Shown: positions 8,705 to 17,647, counted from the first letter of the stretch. The stretch: DNA of 64,000 bases from Pedobacter kyungheensis (GCF_000812965.1 NZ_JSYN01000013.1:58860-122859); one strand, 5' to 3'. Notes: generated by a model from the letters alone, not told the origin. Numbers and translations: made by a program.

Positions 8705-9127
8705 ACCACCTTAGACAACTAAGAACATGTTAGAACCTAATCTTATACTTGCTTAGATGCCCTAAGGTGTCTTAGGTGGTGCAATAATATGCATGGAGGA
8801 ATAAACTTTAAATAATTCTGACCACCTTAGACAACTAAGAACACGTTAGAACCTGGTCTTATATTTCCTCAGATGCCCTAAGGTGTCTTAGGTGGTGTAA
8901 TAATATGCATGGAGGAACAACCTTTAAATAATTATTACCACCTTAGACAACTAAGAACACGTTAGAACCTGGTCTTATATTCCCTTAGATGCACTAAGAT
9001 GTCTTAGGTGGTGTAATAATATGCATGGAGGAACAACCTTTAAATAATTATTACCACCTCAGACAAATAACAACACGTAGAACCTGGTCTTATATTCCCT
9101 TAGATGCCCTAAAATATCTCAGGTGGT
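8705..9127. repeat. Four tandem 116-bp units with inverted-repeat ends
   Basis: Copies begin at 8705, 8821, 8937 and 9053, an exact 116-bp period. Each has a 76-bp core (75 in the last copy) starting ACCACCTTAGAC and ending GTCTTAGGTGGT in copies 1-3, nearly perfect inverted ends with one mismatch. Inside is a smaller palindrome CCTAAGGTGTCTTAGG in copies 1 and 2. A roughly 40-bp linker separates cores and contains ATATGCATGGAGGAA. The last copy is the most diverged and stops 8 bp before the lrp stop. There are no variable spacers, so it is not CRISPR. It resembles a REP/BIME-type array. The stretch 8672-9135 holds no gene. Confidence 0.9.
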
Positions 9128-9135
9128 GCAATATT

Positions 9136-9606
9136 TTAGTATTCCAAAGGCACAATCGGCTCCTTCTTGGTCGTCGACATGATCATCATCGTCTGGAAGG
9201 TTTTAACCACCGAAATTTTACTGATCTTATCCATAATTAACCTTTCGTAAGCCTTAATGTCTTTCACATAAACCTTCAATAGAAAATCGGCCTGACCAGT
9301 AACGTGATGACACTCCGTGATTTCTTTAATCTGATTTACCTCATCCAAAAAGATCTGAATGGTATTGTTTTTATGAAAATCGAGCTGAATCTGAATAAAA
9401 GTTTTGATCCCTAAACCCAGTTTTTCCTCATCAACCAAAGCGTGGTAACTTTTAATATATCCCGCCATTTCGAGCTTACGAACACGCTCTAATGTTGGTG
9501 CAGGCGATAAACCAATCTCCTGTGATAGTAGCAAATTGGTAATTCTTCCGTTCTCTTGAAGGATTCTTAAAATTTTAAAGTCTATTTTATCTAATTCAGA
9601 TGCCAT
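9136..9606 (-). CDS. Lrp/AsnC family transcriptional regulator
   Basis: A 156-residue leucine-responsive regulator-type protein. Residues about 5-65 form the helix-turn-helix (DFKILRILQENGRITNLLL, then LSPAPTLERVRKLEMAGYI). Residues 70-150 form the RAM/ligand-binding alpha-beta domain with the GQADFLLKVYVKD strand. Proteins of this group control amino-acid metabolism as dimers or octamers, but the ligand cannot be read from sequence. It is separated by 127 bp from the divergent DtxR-like gene. Confidence 0.92.
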   Translation of the reverse strand: MASELDKIDFKILRILQENGRITNLLLSQEIGLSPAPTLERVRKLEMAGYIKSYHALVDEEKLGLGIKTFIQIQLDFHKNNTIQIFLDEVNQIKEITECHHVTGQADFLLKVYVKDIKAYERLIMDKISKISVVKTFQTMMIMSTTKKEPIVPLEY

Positions 9607-9613
9607 AAAGTGT

Positions 9614-9645
9614 TAAAGGTATTTGAGAACACAAACATAACCAAA
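9614..9645 (-). promoter_or_regulatory. Putative promoter of the lrp-type gene
   Basis: On the minus strand TTTG (9645-9642) and TACCTTTA (9621-9614, one mismatch to TAnnTTTG) are 20 bp apart. The box lies only 8 bp before the start codon, so the transcript would have a very short leader. Confidence 0.4.
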
Positions 9646-9694
9646 TTATATTCTAAATTTTAACATAATTTATCATATATATTTTAAATAAAAA

Positions 9695-9714
9695 TTTTTA
9701 GATTTACCTAAAAA
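9695..9714 (+). promoter_or_regulatory. Candidate DtxR/MntR operator overlapping a -7 box
   Basis: TTTTTAG and CTAAAAA form a 7+6+7 palindrome 20 bp before the start of the DtxR-type gene. TAGATTTA at 9699-9706 (one mismatch to TAnnTTTG) lies inside it. A metal-bound repressor sitting here would cover the promoter, giving metal-dependent autoregulation of the regulator-transporter operon. This is an inference from position and symmetry. Confidence 0.45.
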
Positions 9715-9733
9715 TTAAATTAGATAAATATAA

Positions 9734-10396
9734 ATGCAAAGTTACACCGAGGAGAACTATTTAAAGATCATTTATCACCTTGCTGAGAAGACCACTAACG
9801 TACAAACAAACGCCATTGCAGAGCAAATGCAAACAAAACCTGCTTCAGTTACTGATATGATAAAAAAGCTGGCAGATAAAGGTTTGGTAGATTATATTAA
9901 ATATCAGGGGGTTACTTTAACCGAAACAGGTAAGAATGCAGCTATAGATATTGTGCGGAAACACCGCTTATGGGAAGTTTTCCTGGTTGATAAATTAAAT
10001 TTTAAATGGGACGAAGTACACGATGTAGCCGAAGAACTAGAGCATATTAAATCGACAGAGCTAATTGAAAGGCTCGACGAATTTTTGGGCTTCCCAAAAG
10101 CCGATCCTCATGGCGACCCCATTCCGGATAAAAACGGTCGCTTTGCCAAAACCCAGTTTATTAAATTAATTGAACTGAAAGTTGGCGATACAGGTACAAT
10201 AACAGGCGTTAGCCAGCATAGCTCGGCCTTTTTAAAACATTTAGAGAAACTTGGCCTAACCCTGGGCATACCAATTAAAATCAGTGATATTACCGATTTC
10301 GACGGTTCAGTAGAAATCCAACTAGCAGATAAACAAGTTAATATTAGCAGAGAAGTTGCAAAACACATTTTAATAAGCAGTAATGGTAAAAACTGA
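9734..10396 (+). CDS. DtxR/MntR family metal-dependent transcriptional regulator
   Basis: A 220-residue repressor. Residues 1-65 are the winged helix (YTEENYLKIIYHL, then KPASVTDMIKKLADKGLV). Residues 65-140 form the metal-binding dimerisation domain with the liganding pattern WDEVHDVAEELEH and HGDPIP. The C-terminal 70 residues are a FeoA/SH3-like domain (GDTGTITGV). It would bind manganese or iron and repress uptake genes. Its 3' end overlaps the Nramp transporter start by 14 bp, so the transporter is the obvious target and the operon is translationally coupled. An operator-like palindrome precedes the gene. Confidence 0.92.
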   Translation: MQSYTEENYLKIIYHLAEKTTNVQTNAIAEQMQTKPASVTDMIKKLADKGLVDYIKYQGVTLTETGKNAAIDIVRKHRLWEVFLVDKLNFKWDEVHDVAEELEHIKSTELIERLDEFLGFPKADPHGDPIPDKNGRFAKTQFIKLIELKVGDTGTITGVSQHSSAFLKHLEKLGLTLGIPIKISDITDFDGSVEIQLADKQVNISREVAKHILISSNGKN

Positions 10397-12248
10397 ATCG
10401 TTAAGTGAAGTTCATCAGAGCGTAAATACCGATAAAAGAAAAGGCTGGAGAAAAATTTTATCGTTTATTGGTCCGGCTTACCTCATTAGCGTAGGCTATA
10501 TGGACCCCGGAAACTGGGCTACAGATTTAGCCGGTGGTAGTAAATTCGGCTACCAGCTGATATGGGTTTTGCTCATGTCGAACCTGATCGCACTCCTTTT
10601 GCAATCGCTAAGTGCACGTTTGGGTATTGTACGGGGGCTCGATTTAGCACAAGCATCAAAACAAGCTTATGCCCGCTGGGCTAACATTCCATTGTTTGCA
10701 TTGGCCCAAACCGCGATCATTGCCTGCGATCTGGCCGAAATTATAGGTATGGCCATTGGCTTACAACTCCTTTTCGGCTTGCCCCTCATCTGGGGTATCT
10801 CCATTACCATATTCGATACCATGTTATTGCTTTTCCTCCTTAATAAAGGTATGCGTGCCATGGAGGGCTTTATCGTATCGATGGTGTTTATTGTAGGCAT
10901 TTCCTTTTTAGTGGAAATGTTCATTGTAGAACCATCGTTAAAGGAAGTTGCCAGAGGATTTGAACCCTCCATATTAACCGGAGATGCCTTATATATTGCC
11001 ATTGGGATTATCGGCGCCACAGTAATGCCGCACAACCTGTATTTGCATTCTTCACTGGTGCAAACCCGTAAAATAGAGCGCAGCAATAAAGGTATTAAAG
11101 AAGCCTTAAAATTTAACCTCATTGATACTACAGTTGCCTTAAACCTTGCTTTCTTTGTCAATGCGGCCATACTCATTTTAGCGGCTGCTGCCTTTTACAA
11201 AAATGGATTGCACGAAGTTGCCGAAATACAGGATGCCCATAAATTGCTTTCGAATATTTTTGGTAATGTAGCCCCAACCCTCTTTGCCATAGCATTAATT
11301 GCGGCCGGACAAAGCTCTACCGTTACCGGAACCCTGGCCGGACAAATTATTATGGAGGGGCACATCAACTTACGCATCCAGCCTTGGTTACGGAGGTTAA
11401 TTACTCGTTTACTGGCCATTATTCCCGCTTTCTTTACGATCTTACATTACGGAGAAGATGCTTTAGGAGGATTACTGGTATTGAGTCAGGTGGTTTTAAG
11501 TTTACAGCTTGGTTTTGCCATCATCCCCCTCATTCACTTTACCTCTGATAAGAAACAGATGAAAGATTTTGCCATTAAACCCTGGGTAAAAGTATTGGCA
11601 TGGGCCAGTGCATTGGCAATTATCGCTCTTAATGTAAAGCTGGTAATAGAAGAGGTTGGCGGCTGGGCAAAAGAAGCCAATAACTGGTGGATTTACGTGA
11701 TCGTGCTTCCGGCTTTAATTTTAATCGTACTCCTTTTACTCTATGTTTTCTTTCACCCGATGATTGAAAGTAAAAGAAATGCAAGCAAACAACTTGTTCC
11801 CCATGGTAACGCGCTTGATATTGGTAAAATTGAAAAAATCAGTTACAAACGTATTGGTATTGCAGTAGATTTTTCTAAAAACGACAGGAACACCATCAGA
11901 CATGCCTTAATTCAAGGAGGAAAAGATGCGCATTATTATTTAATCCACGTGGTAGAAACTGCAGCTGCGCGCTACCTGGGCAAGGATGTAATGGACCACG
12001 AAACGCAAAGCGATGCCCAAAACCTGGATAAATATATTGCTAACCTGAACGATTTAGGCTATGATGCCACGCCATATATTGGTTTTGGGAGCACAGCAAA
12101 AGCCATAGCCAATATCAGTAACGAAAACGAAATGGAATTATTGGTTATGGGTGCCCATGGCCATAAAGGCCTTAAAGACCTTATTTTCGGTACAACCGTA
12201 GATTCGGTAAGGCATAAAGTAAAAATACCGGTACTGATTATCAGATAG
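10383..12248 (+). CDS. Nramp metal ion transporter fused to a universal stress protein domain
   Basis: A 621-residue inner-membrane protein. Residues about 1-465 are an Nramp (MntH-like) proton-coupled divalent metal transporter. The metal-site motifs are DPGN at 41-44 (helix 1) and MPHN at 215-218 (helix 6). Residues about 490-621 form a UspA-type domain, with VDFS near its start and the nucleotide-binding pattern GAHGHKGLKDLIFGT near its end. Ordinary MntH is about 410-450 residues, so the tail is an added cytoplasmic domain that may sense ATP or AMP and gate transport. The regulator gene upstream points to manganese or iron as substrate. Confidence 0.93.
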   Translation: MVKTESLSEVHQSVNTDKRKGWRKILSFIGPAYLISVGYMDPGNWATDLAGGSKFGYQLIWVLLMSNLIALLLQSLSARLGIVRGLDLAQASKQAYARWANIPLFALAQTAIIACDLAEIIGMAIGLQLLFGLPLIWGISITIFDTMLLLFLLNKGMRAMEGFIVSMVFIVGISFLVEMFIVEPSLKEVARGFEPSILTGDALYIAIGIIGATVMPHNLYLHSSLVQTRKIERSNKGIKEALKFNLIDTTVALNLAFFVNAAILILAAAAFYKNGLHEVAEIQDAHKLLSNIFGNVAPTLFAIALIAAGQSSTVTGTLAGQIIMEGHINLRIQPWLRRLITRLLAIIPAFFTILHYGEDALGGLLVLSQVVLSLQLGFAIIPLIHFTSDKKQMKDFAIKPWVKVLAWASALAIIALNVKLVIEEVGGWAKEANNWWIYVIVLPALILIVLLLLYVFFHPMIESKRNASKQLVPHGNALDIGKIEKISYKRIGIAVDFSKNDRNTIRHALIQGGKDAHYYLIHVVETAAARYLGKDVMDHETQSDAQNLDKYIANLNDLGYDATPYIGFGSTAKAIANISNENEMELLVMGAHGHKGLKDLIFGTTVDSVRHKVKIPVLIIR

Positions 12249-12271
12249 TTTTAGTTAATTAAATAATATTT

Positions 12272-12380
12272 AACCACAGATAAAAAGCCTGCCCGGCCGT
12301 TCAGGCGGAGATGAACACAGATACATCAATCTTTGTTTATCCAGTCGATTAAATCTGTGGTTATCTGTGTAAATCTGTGG
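12272..12380. repeat. Intergenic inverted-repeat element (ATCTGTGG type)
   Basis: AACCACAGAT at 12272-12281 is repeated in reverse at 12353-12362. ATCTGTG recurs three times within 30 bp at the right end, and the middle contains a short GC-rich stretch. This looks like a degenerate dispersed intergenic repeat, and it fills the space between the convergent transporter and redoxin genes. Confidence 0.5.
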
Positions 12381-12392
12381 CTAAAACCGGGG

Positions 12393-12872
12393 TTATTTAC
12401 CTACTACCTTCATCATTTTTTTAATACCACCATCGCCTGACTCATATAGCAATAACTTGCCTCCCGATGAGTATAAATACATGGCTGGATATTGTTTAGG
12501 TAAGAAGGTTGGAATAAACATTCGTTTTTTATCCTGCAGCACGAGTACGTTTGGCTTGGTATTTAAACCTTTAGCATACGAATTGAAAAACTGCGGAATA
12601 ATATAGCCTTCATCCATGGTAATCATGTAAATGTTTACGTCTTTAAACTGAGCGTAATTGGTATTCAGTATTTTGCTTTCTCTCTGGCAGTGCTCACAGG
12701 TACAATCGAACAAAATGAAAAGATTTTTCTTTCCCTGTTTAATATCGCCGTTTGAGAAGGCCTTTCCATCCAACTTGTAAAAGGTAAACTGGGGCAGTAA
12801 AGTAGGCTGTTGTGCTTTTACCTGAAAAGTAAGGGCGAGTAATAAGATTAAAAGTAAATTCCTGAATTTCAT
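12393..12872 (-). CDS. Exported TlpA/redoxin-like thioredoxin-fold protein
   Basis: A 159-residue protein with a signal peptide ending around VKA-QQ near residue 20, so it is probably periplasmic. The redox motif is CEHC within FDCTCEHCQRESK. It is followed by the thioredoxin-fold strands NIYMITMDEG and YPAMYLYSSGGKLLLYE. The intact CxxC fits a thiol-disulfide exchange role, but the partner is unknown. An extra cysteine precedes the site by two residues (CTCEHC). It appears to be a single-gene unit. Confidence 0.82.
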   Translation of the reverse strand: MKFRNLLLILLLALTFQVKAQQPTLLPQFTFYKLDGKAFSNGDIKQGKKNLFILFDCTCEHCQRESKILNTNYAQFKDVNIYMITMDEGYIIPQFFNSYAKGLNTKPNVLVLQDKKRMFIPTFLPKQYPAMYLYSSGGKLLLYESGDGGIKKMMKVVGK

Positions 12873-13267
12873 TTTAGATAGTTAAAGTCCAAACTTAAAC
12901 GAATAAATGCGAACATAATAATATATCGTTAGCTTTTACAAACAGATGAAGATTTTTAATGGCCGTTATTGATTAATTAGTTTTAAAAAGCAGTAAAACG
13001 TTTTGAAAGCGAAAGTCTGTTTTCCATCGCATCTGCAGCCCCGCCATCCGCTTTACTCCGTTGCACTCCGTGTTCGCTGCTGTCGGGCTTAGGAACAGGG
13101 GGCCTGAAGAGGCCAAAAGGGATAGCCGCACATCCAAAACCTGACTTATTTAAACTGTACAATTAAAAATTAAATTATCACATCAATTTTTAAGATATTT
13201 GCAACCCCGAAACTATACTTTATATACAATTGTATAATTATAGTAATAACCTATACTTTGTAAAATT
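12873..13267. other. 395-bp intergenic stretch with a GC-rich structured island
   Basis: No open reading frame is supported. An island at about 13025-13130 is much more GC-rich than its flanks. AGCCC at 13037-13041 and GGGCT at 13085-13089 are inverted ends around CCGCCATCCGCT and TCGCTGCTGTC, with the repeated CTCCGT between them. A GGCC-TGAAGA-GGCC hairpin follows at 13101-13114. It could be a small structured RNA or a dispersed repeat. The AT-rich right end (13150-13267) contains the smpB promoter region, including TATACTTTG at 13252. Confidence 0.5.
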
Positions 13268-13717
13268 TTGAAAAACGACATCAATATAAAAAATAAAAGA
13301 GCCTATTTCGATTACAATCTGATTGATAAATACGTAGCCGGAATTGCCCTTTTAGGTACTGAAATAAAAGCGATCAGACAAGGGAAAGCCAATATGACCG
13401 ATGCATTCTGCACGTTTATTGGTGGCATTTTGTATGTGCGTAACCTCCACGTTTCTGAATACAGCCATAGTTCTTTTTATCACCACGATATTAAACGCGA
13501 TCGTGCTTTATTGCTGCAAAAGAAAGAGCTCAGAAAATTGAGAGTAAAGGGAGAAGAAAAAGGTTACACCATTGTTCCTTTGCGTATTTTTATTAACGAA
13601 AGAGGTTTCGCTAAAATGGAAATTGCCCTGGCACAAGGTAAAAAGGAATTCGACAAACGCGATAGCATTAAAGACAGAGATACCAAGCGCGAATTGGATA
13701 GAGCATTGAAGAGATAG
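13268..13717 (+). CDS. smpB: SsrA-binding protein SmpB
   Basis: Binds tmRNA and delivers it to stalled ribosomes in trans-translation. The 149-residue product has the typical N-terminal KNKRAYFDYNLIDKYVAG, the LLGTEIKAIRQGKAN beta-barrel motif and the basic C-terminal tail DKRDSIKDRDTKRELDRAL that becomes helical in the A site. No ATG is available before residue 40, so initiation is most likely at the TTG at 13268, which gives full family length. No tmRNA gene is visible next to it. Confidence 0.95.
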   Translation: MKNDINIKNKRAYFDYNLIDKYVAGIALLGTEIKAIRQGKANMTDAFCTFIGGILYVRNLHVSEYSHSSFYHHDIKRDRALLLQKKELRKLRVKGEEKGYTIVPLRIFINERGFAKMEIALAQGKKEFDKRDSIKDRDTKRELDRALKR

Positions 13718-13839
13718 TTTGGAGTTGGCAGTATTTAGTTGGGAGTTCTGGGCGCAGATAAACTGTTGTTAAAAATGGCTGGAAGTTTTTAATTGAGGGG
13801 CTGTAACTCAACACTCCGAACTAAAAACTCCAAACTCAC

Positions 13840-14496
13840 CTACCATGCCTGGTCGCCTACCAAGGGCACAAACCTGAAAGTATCCAATACAATTTTTTCG
13901 TAGTCGGTCTCACTTACGCGGATTACAGTTACCATTTTCTGCGTTTTCTCGTCGCCTACCGGAATAACCAGAATTCCACCAATTTTTAACTGTTTCAATA
14001 AGATTTCTGGCACTAGTGGCGCACCTGCAGTAACAATTATTTTATCGTAAGGCGCATGTTCAGCAATACCTTTTGAGCCATCGCCACAATAAAAGATAGG
14101 TTTATAACCCATTCCAGGTAAAACCTGAATGGTTCTGTTGTAAATATTCTCTTGTCTTTCAATCGTATAAACCTTGGCGCCAAGTTCCATTAAAATGCAG
14201 GTTTGGTAGCCAGATCCGGTACCAATTTCGAGCACTTTATCGTCTTTTTTGATGTGCAGTAATTCGCTCTGATAAGCCACCGTATAAGGTTGCGAAATGG
14301 TTTGACCATCACCAATCGGAAAAGCAATGTCTTTATAAGCCTGGTTCCAGAAAGTTTCGTCGAAAAAGAAATGACGTGGTACTTTGCCAATGGCTTTTAA
14401 TACACTTTCATCTTCAATTCCGCGAGATCTTAACAACTCGACCAATTTTTTTCTAGCTCCCCGCTCCCGATAATTATCAACAAATTTATACGCCAT
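13840..14496 (-). CDS. pcm: Protein-L-isoaspartate O-methyltransferase
   Basis: Uses S-adenosylmethionine to methylate isoaspartyl residues in aged proteins, starting their repair. The 218-residue Rossmann-like protein has the SAM motif VLEIGTGSGYQT near residue 78, the family segment GDGQTISQPYTVAY before it, and post-motif strands YTIERQ and FYCGDGSKG. Length and motif order fit Pcm. It has its own promoter upstream. Confidence 0.95.
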   Translation of the reverse strand: MAYKFVDNYRERGARKKLVELLRSRGIEDESVLKAIGKVPRHFFFDETFWNQAYKDIAFPIGDGQTISQPYTVAYQSELLHIKKDDKVLEIGTGSGYQTCILMELGAKVYTIERQENIYNRTIQVLPGMGYKPIFYCGDGSKGIAEHAPYDKIIVTAGAPLVPEILLKQLKIGGILVIPVGDEKTQKMVTVIRVSETDYEKIVLDTFRFVPLVGDQAW

Positions 14497-14503
14497 GAAG
14501 TTT

Positions 14504-14533
14504 CAAAATTAGCCTTTTTAAACCGTGTTACAA
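14504..14533 (-). promoter_or_regulatory. Putative promoter of pcm
   Basis: On the minus strand TTG (14533-14531) and a perfect TAATTTTG (14511-14504) are 19 bp apart, just upstream of the pcm ATG at 14496. Confidence 0.55.
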
Positions 14534-14690
14534 GAGCATTACAAAATTTAGCCTGCGATTAACGAGTGAATACCTGTGTTTGAGAAGGATACATTATCCA
14601 CATAAAATTACTGATTTTTACGGATAAAGCATGAATGAGTGAATAAGACATATTCACCCATTCAATCAATCAATATTCAATTCTTTAACC

Positions 14691-17171
14691 CTAGTAAGGA
14701 TCAACATCAATCTGCGTAAAAATGCCTTTAAATTCTTTGGTGGCATTAAACTCTGTTAATGTTTCGCGCAGGGCATCTTTAACTTTCTGAATAGCAGTAT
14801 GCTTGTCGGCCTTAATGATAATCTGCTTGATGTAAAGATTACGCACACGGGTAACCAATGGCTGCTCTGGTCCCAAAACCCTTTTACCAAATTTAGCTTT
14901 AAGAATATTGGCCAGCGTTAATGCAGCATGATCCAACACATGCGAATCTTTGTGTTTAATGTACAGGAAAATCATCCTTGAAAATGGCGGATATAAAAAC
15001 TTTTCGCGTTCTACAATCTCATCATTATACATCCCTTCGTAATCGTTGTTTACCACCTGCTTAATAATGCGGTTGTCTGCATCATAAGTCTGGATGCACA
15101 CATTACCTTGATCAGCCCTTCTGCCTGCCCTACCGGCAACCTGTGCCAGTAACTGAAAGCTGCGCTCATATGCCCTGAAATCGGGATAACCTAAAAGTGT
15201 ATCGGCATTAATTACCCCAATCAGACTCAGGTTATCAAAATCCAATCCTTTGGCCACCATTTGTGTACCAATCAGAATATCGGTTTTCTTTTCCTGAAAA
15301 TCGTTTAAAATTTGCTGCAGACCATTTTTGGTACGTGTGCTGTCCATATCCAGGCGGGCGATAGTAACCTCTGGATACAGCAATCTCAGCTCCTCCTCAA
15401 TACGTTCGGTACCGAAACCTTTTTGCTCTACATGCACCGAACCACAGGCCGGACAAATGTTTACGCTGCTTTGCTGATAACCACAATAATGGCAATGCAA
15501 TTTACCGCTGCTTTTATGGTAGGTTAAACTCACATCGCAGTTTACACATTTAGGTGTATAACCACAGGTGGCGCAAATGAGAATGGTGGCATATCCCCTC
15601 CTGTTCTGAAACAGCACAATCTGTTCTTTTTTTGAAAGTGCCAGATCAATATCTTTAATGAGCACACTCGAAAAATACGAACTCATTGTTTTTTTCTTGG
15701 TTTCCTCTGAAATGCTGACCACTTGCTGATTGGGTAGCTGTACCCCACCAAAACGCTCTTTCATTTCTACCAAACCATATTTGCCCTGTAAGGCATTGTA
15801 ATAACTTTCGAGTGATGGTGTAGCAGAGCCCAATATCACTTTTGCCTGATGCAAATAACCTAAGTAAATGGCCGCATCCCGAGCCTGATAACGGGGTGCT
15901 GGATCATATTGTTTATAAGAAGGCTCGTGCTCTTCGTCTACCACAATTAATTTCAGGTGCTGAAAAGGTAAAAAGACCGCCGAACGTGCTCCAAGTACAA
16001 CCTTGTAAGCACCAGTTCTTACTTTATTCCAGATTTCGACCCTTTCGTTATTATTAAATTTAGAGTGGTACACCCCTATCGAATTGCCGAAATAACGTTT
16101 AATCCGCTCTACAATTTGGGTGGTTAAAGCAATCTCAGGCAACAGGAATAATACCTGACCGTCGGTATTTTGAATAATCTCCTCAATCAGCTTAATGTAT
16201 ACCTGGGTTTTACCCGAGGCGGTAACACCATGCAACAATACCACCTCTTTTTCTTCAAAGTGATGATTAATCTGCGCTAAAGCACGCTGCTGACCTTCGT
16301 TCAGCTCAAAATTAACGTTAAATGCTTCATCGTGACTTGCAAGCCGGCTAACCGGTCGCTTCATCACCACAAAAATATCTTTATCGGTAAGGGCTTTTAA
16401 CGCCGCAGGTCCGCAATTACTTTCTTCTAAAAGTTGTTCTTTAGATACGGGTAAATTCGTTTTTTGCAATTTAAGGTAAGCCAGTAAAGCATCCAACTGT
16501 TTAGGTGCCCGGTCTAAAACATTAAAAAGCTGTTTGAGGTTTTCTTCGTCACTATAAAAATCATTCAGCACCACGAACGATTTTAGCAATGGTTTATATT
16601 TCTGCACCACCTCTTCGGCTACGAGCACCAGCATTTTATCTAACAGCTGGTTAATGATCGGATATACTGTCTTTTGTCCCAACAGCTTAGAAACATCGTT
16701 AACTGTCAGTTTCTCCTGTTTTTTAAGGGCTGCAATAATTACTTCCTCTTTATCCGTCAGCGCCGTTTCTTCGTCATAATCATCACGGAGGATCAGAATG
16801 GTTTCGCTGGCAAGTTTTAAACTTGCAGGCAAAGCTGCAGCCATTACGTCGCCCTCATTACACATGTAATAATTGGTCATCCAGGTCCAGAATTTTAGCT
16901 GGGTAGGTGTAATTACAGGTTCGTTATCAATTACATCAATAATATATTTGGCTTCGTAAACGGTAGGCGGAACAGTGGTTATGCCACTAATTAAAGCGGT
17001 ATATATGCGGTGCTTACCAAATTGAACCACCACGCGTTTCCCGATGGCAATCTGCTCATTAAGATCAAAAGGTACACGATAAGTATAGTTTTTTGCCAGA
17101 GATAAGGGCAAAATAACTTCAACAAAAAGTGTTTCTCTTTCTGTAAAAATATCGTTCTCGTAAGTATTCAT
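14691..17171 (-). CDS. priA: Primosomal protein N', replication restart helicase PriA
   Basis: A 3'-5' helicase that recognises stalled forks and reloads the replicative helicase. The 826-residue protein has the N-terminal 3'-OH-binding domain, Walker A GVTASGKT near residue 314 and the DEEH box. A zinc-binding insertion near residues 530-575 has eight cysteines in four CxxC pairs (CATC, CVNC, CHYC, CPAC). The C-terminal helicase motif GRAGR follows. All key residues are present. Its start overlaps the end of the DUF423 gene by one base, so the two are probably cotranscribed. Confidence 0.96.
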   Translation of the reverse strand: MNTYENDIFTERETLFVEVILPLSLAKNYTYRVPFDLNEQIAIGKRVVVQFGKHRIYTALISGITTVPPTVYEAKYIIDVIDNEPVITPTQLKFWTWMTNYYMCNEGDVMAAALPASLKLASETILILRDDYDEETALTDKEEVIIAALKKQEKLTVNDVSKLLGQKTVYPIINQLLDKMLVLVAEEVVQKYKPLLKSFVVLNDFYSDEENLKQLFNVLDRAPKQLDALLAYLKLQKTNLPVSKEQLLEESNCGPAALKALTDKDIFVVMKRPVSRLASHDEAFNVNFELNEGQQRALAQINHHFEEKEVVLLHGVTASGKTQVYIKLIEEIIQNTDGQVLFLLPEIALTTQIVERIKRYFGNSIGVYHSKFNNNERVEIWNKVRTGAYKVVLGARSAVFLPFQHLKLIVVDEEHEPSYKQYDPAPRYQARDAAIYLGYLHQAKVILGSATPSLESYYNALQGKYGLVEMKERFGGVQLPNQQVVSISEETKKKTMSSYFSSVLIKDIDLALSKKEQIVLFQNRRGYATILICATCGYTPKCVNCDVSLTYHKSSGKLHCHYCGYQQSSVNICPACGSVHVEQKGFGTERIEEELRLLYPEVTIARLDMDSTRTKNGLQQILNDFQEKKTDILIGTQMVAKGLDFDNLSLIGVINADTLLGYPDFRAYERSFQLLAQVAGRAGRRADQGNVCIQTYDADNRIIKQVVNNDYEGMYNDEIVEREKFLYPPFSRMIFLYIKHKDSHVLDHAALTLANILKAKFGKRVLGPEQPLVTRVRNLYIKQIIIKADKHTAIQKVKDALRETLTEFNATKEFKGIFTQIDVDPY

Positions 17172-17557
17172 TATTTATCTTTAAATGCCGCAAAAAAGAG
17201 CATTATCCATCCCAGCACAAATAAAAGTCCACCAATTGGGGTTAACGGACCAATAAACTCGGTAAAACCCAAATGCGATATGCTTCGGGTAGCCAGTAAA
17301 TACAGTGAGCCCGAAAAAAGTACAATCCCAAAAGTAAAACAGAAATAAGCAATATTGATGAGTTTATTGCGGTAACGTGCAAAGGTAGACAGATATAGCA
17401 GTGCGAAAGTGTGATAAAACTGATAATCAACGCCTTTTTGCCAGATCTCAAGTGAAGGTGCATCGATCAAAGCTTTTAAGCCATGAGCGCCAAAGGCACC
17501 CAACAGAACAGCAACAACACCAAAAAAAGAAGCAGTAAGGATTATTCGTTTATTCAT
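17171..17557 (-). CDS. DUF423 membrane protein
   Basis: A 128-residue inner-membrane protein with four predicted helices (residues about 5-25, 45-60, 70-90, 100-122). The typical DUF423 features GAFGAHGLK near residue 22, YHTFALLYLS and GPLTPIGGLLFVLGW are present. The role of DUF423 proteins is not established. The gene precedes priA with a one-base overlap. The start lies 90 bp from the divergent gene at 17648. Confidence 0.9.
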   Translation of the reverse strand: MNKRIILTASFFGVVAVLLGAFGAHGLKALIDAPSLEIWQKGVDYQFYHTFALLYLSTFARYRNKLINIAYFCFTFGIVLFSGSLYLLATRSISHLGFTEFIGPLTPIGGLLFVLGWIMLFFAAFKDK

Positions 17558-17628
17558 AGTTCTTTGCTATAAGCAATCGCTAAATTAATAAATTGACAAA
17601 GAACTTCTCACTAATCAATGTAATAAAT

Positions 17629-17636
17629 TAAATTTG
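17629..17636 (+). promoter_or_regulatory. Putative -7 element of the 522-aa gene
   Basis: TAAATTTG matches TAnnTTTG fully and lies 11 bp before the ATG at 17648. A matching -33 box is not evident. Confidence 0.4.
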
Positions 17637-17647
17637 TTGCACAGCAG

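Noticed and set aside
8705..9127. CRISPR array
   Set aside because: The repeat period is an exact 116 bp with nearly constant linkers, no variable spacers and no cas genes.
12873..13267. tmRNA gene next to smpB
   Set aside because: The gap has no ANDxxLA-type tag reading frame or tRNA-like ends that I can recognise.
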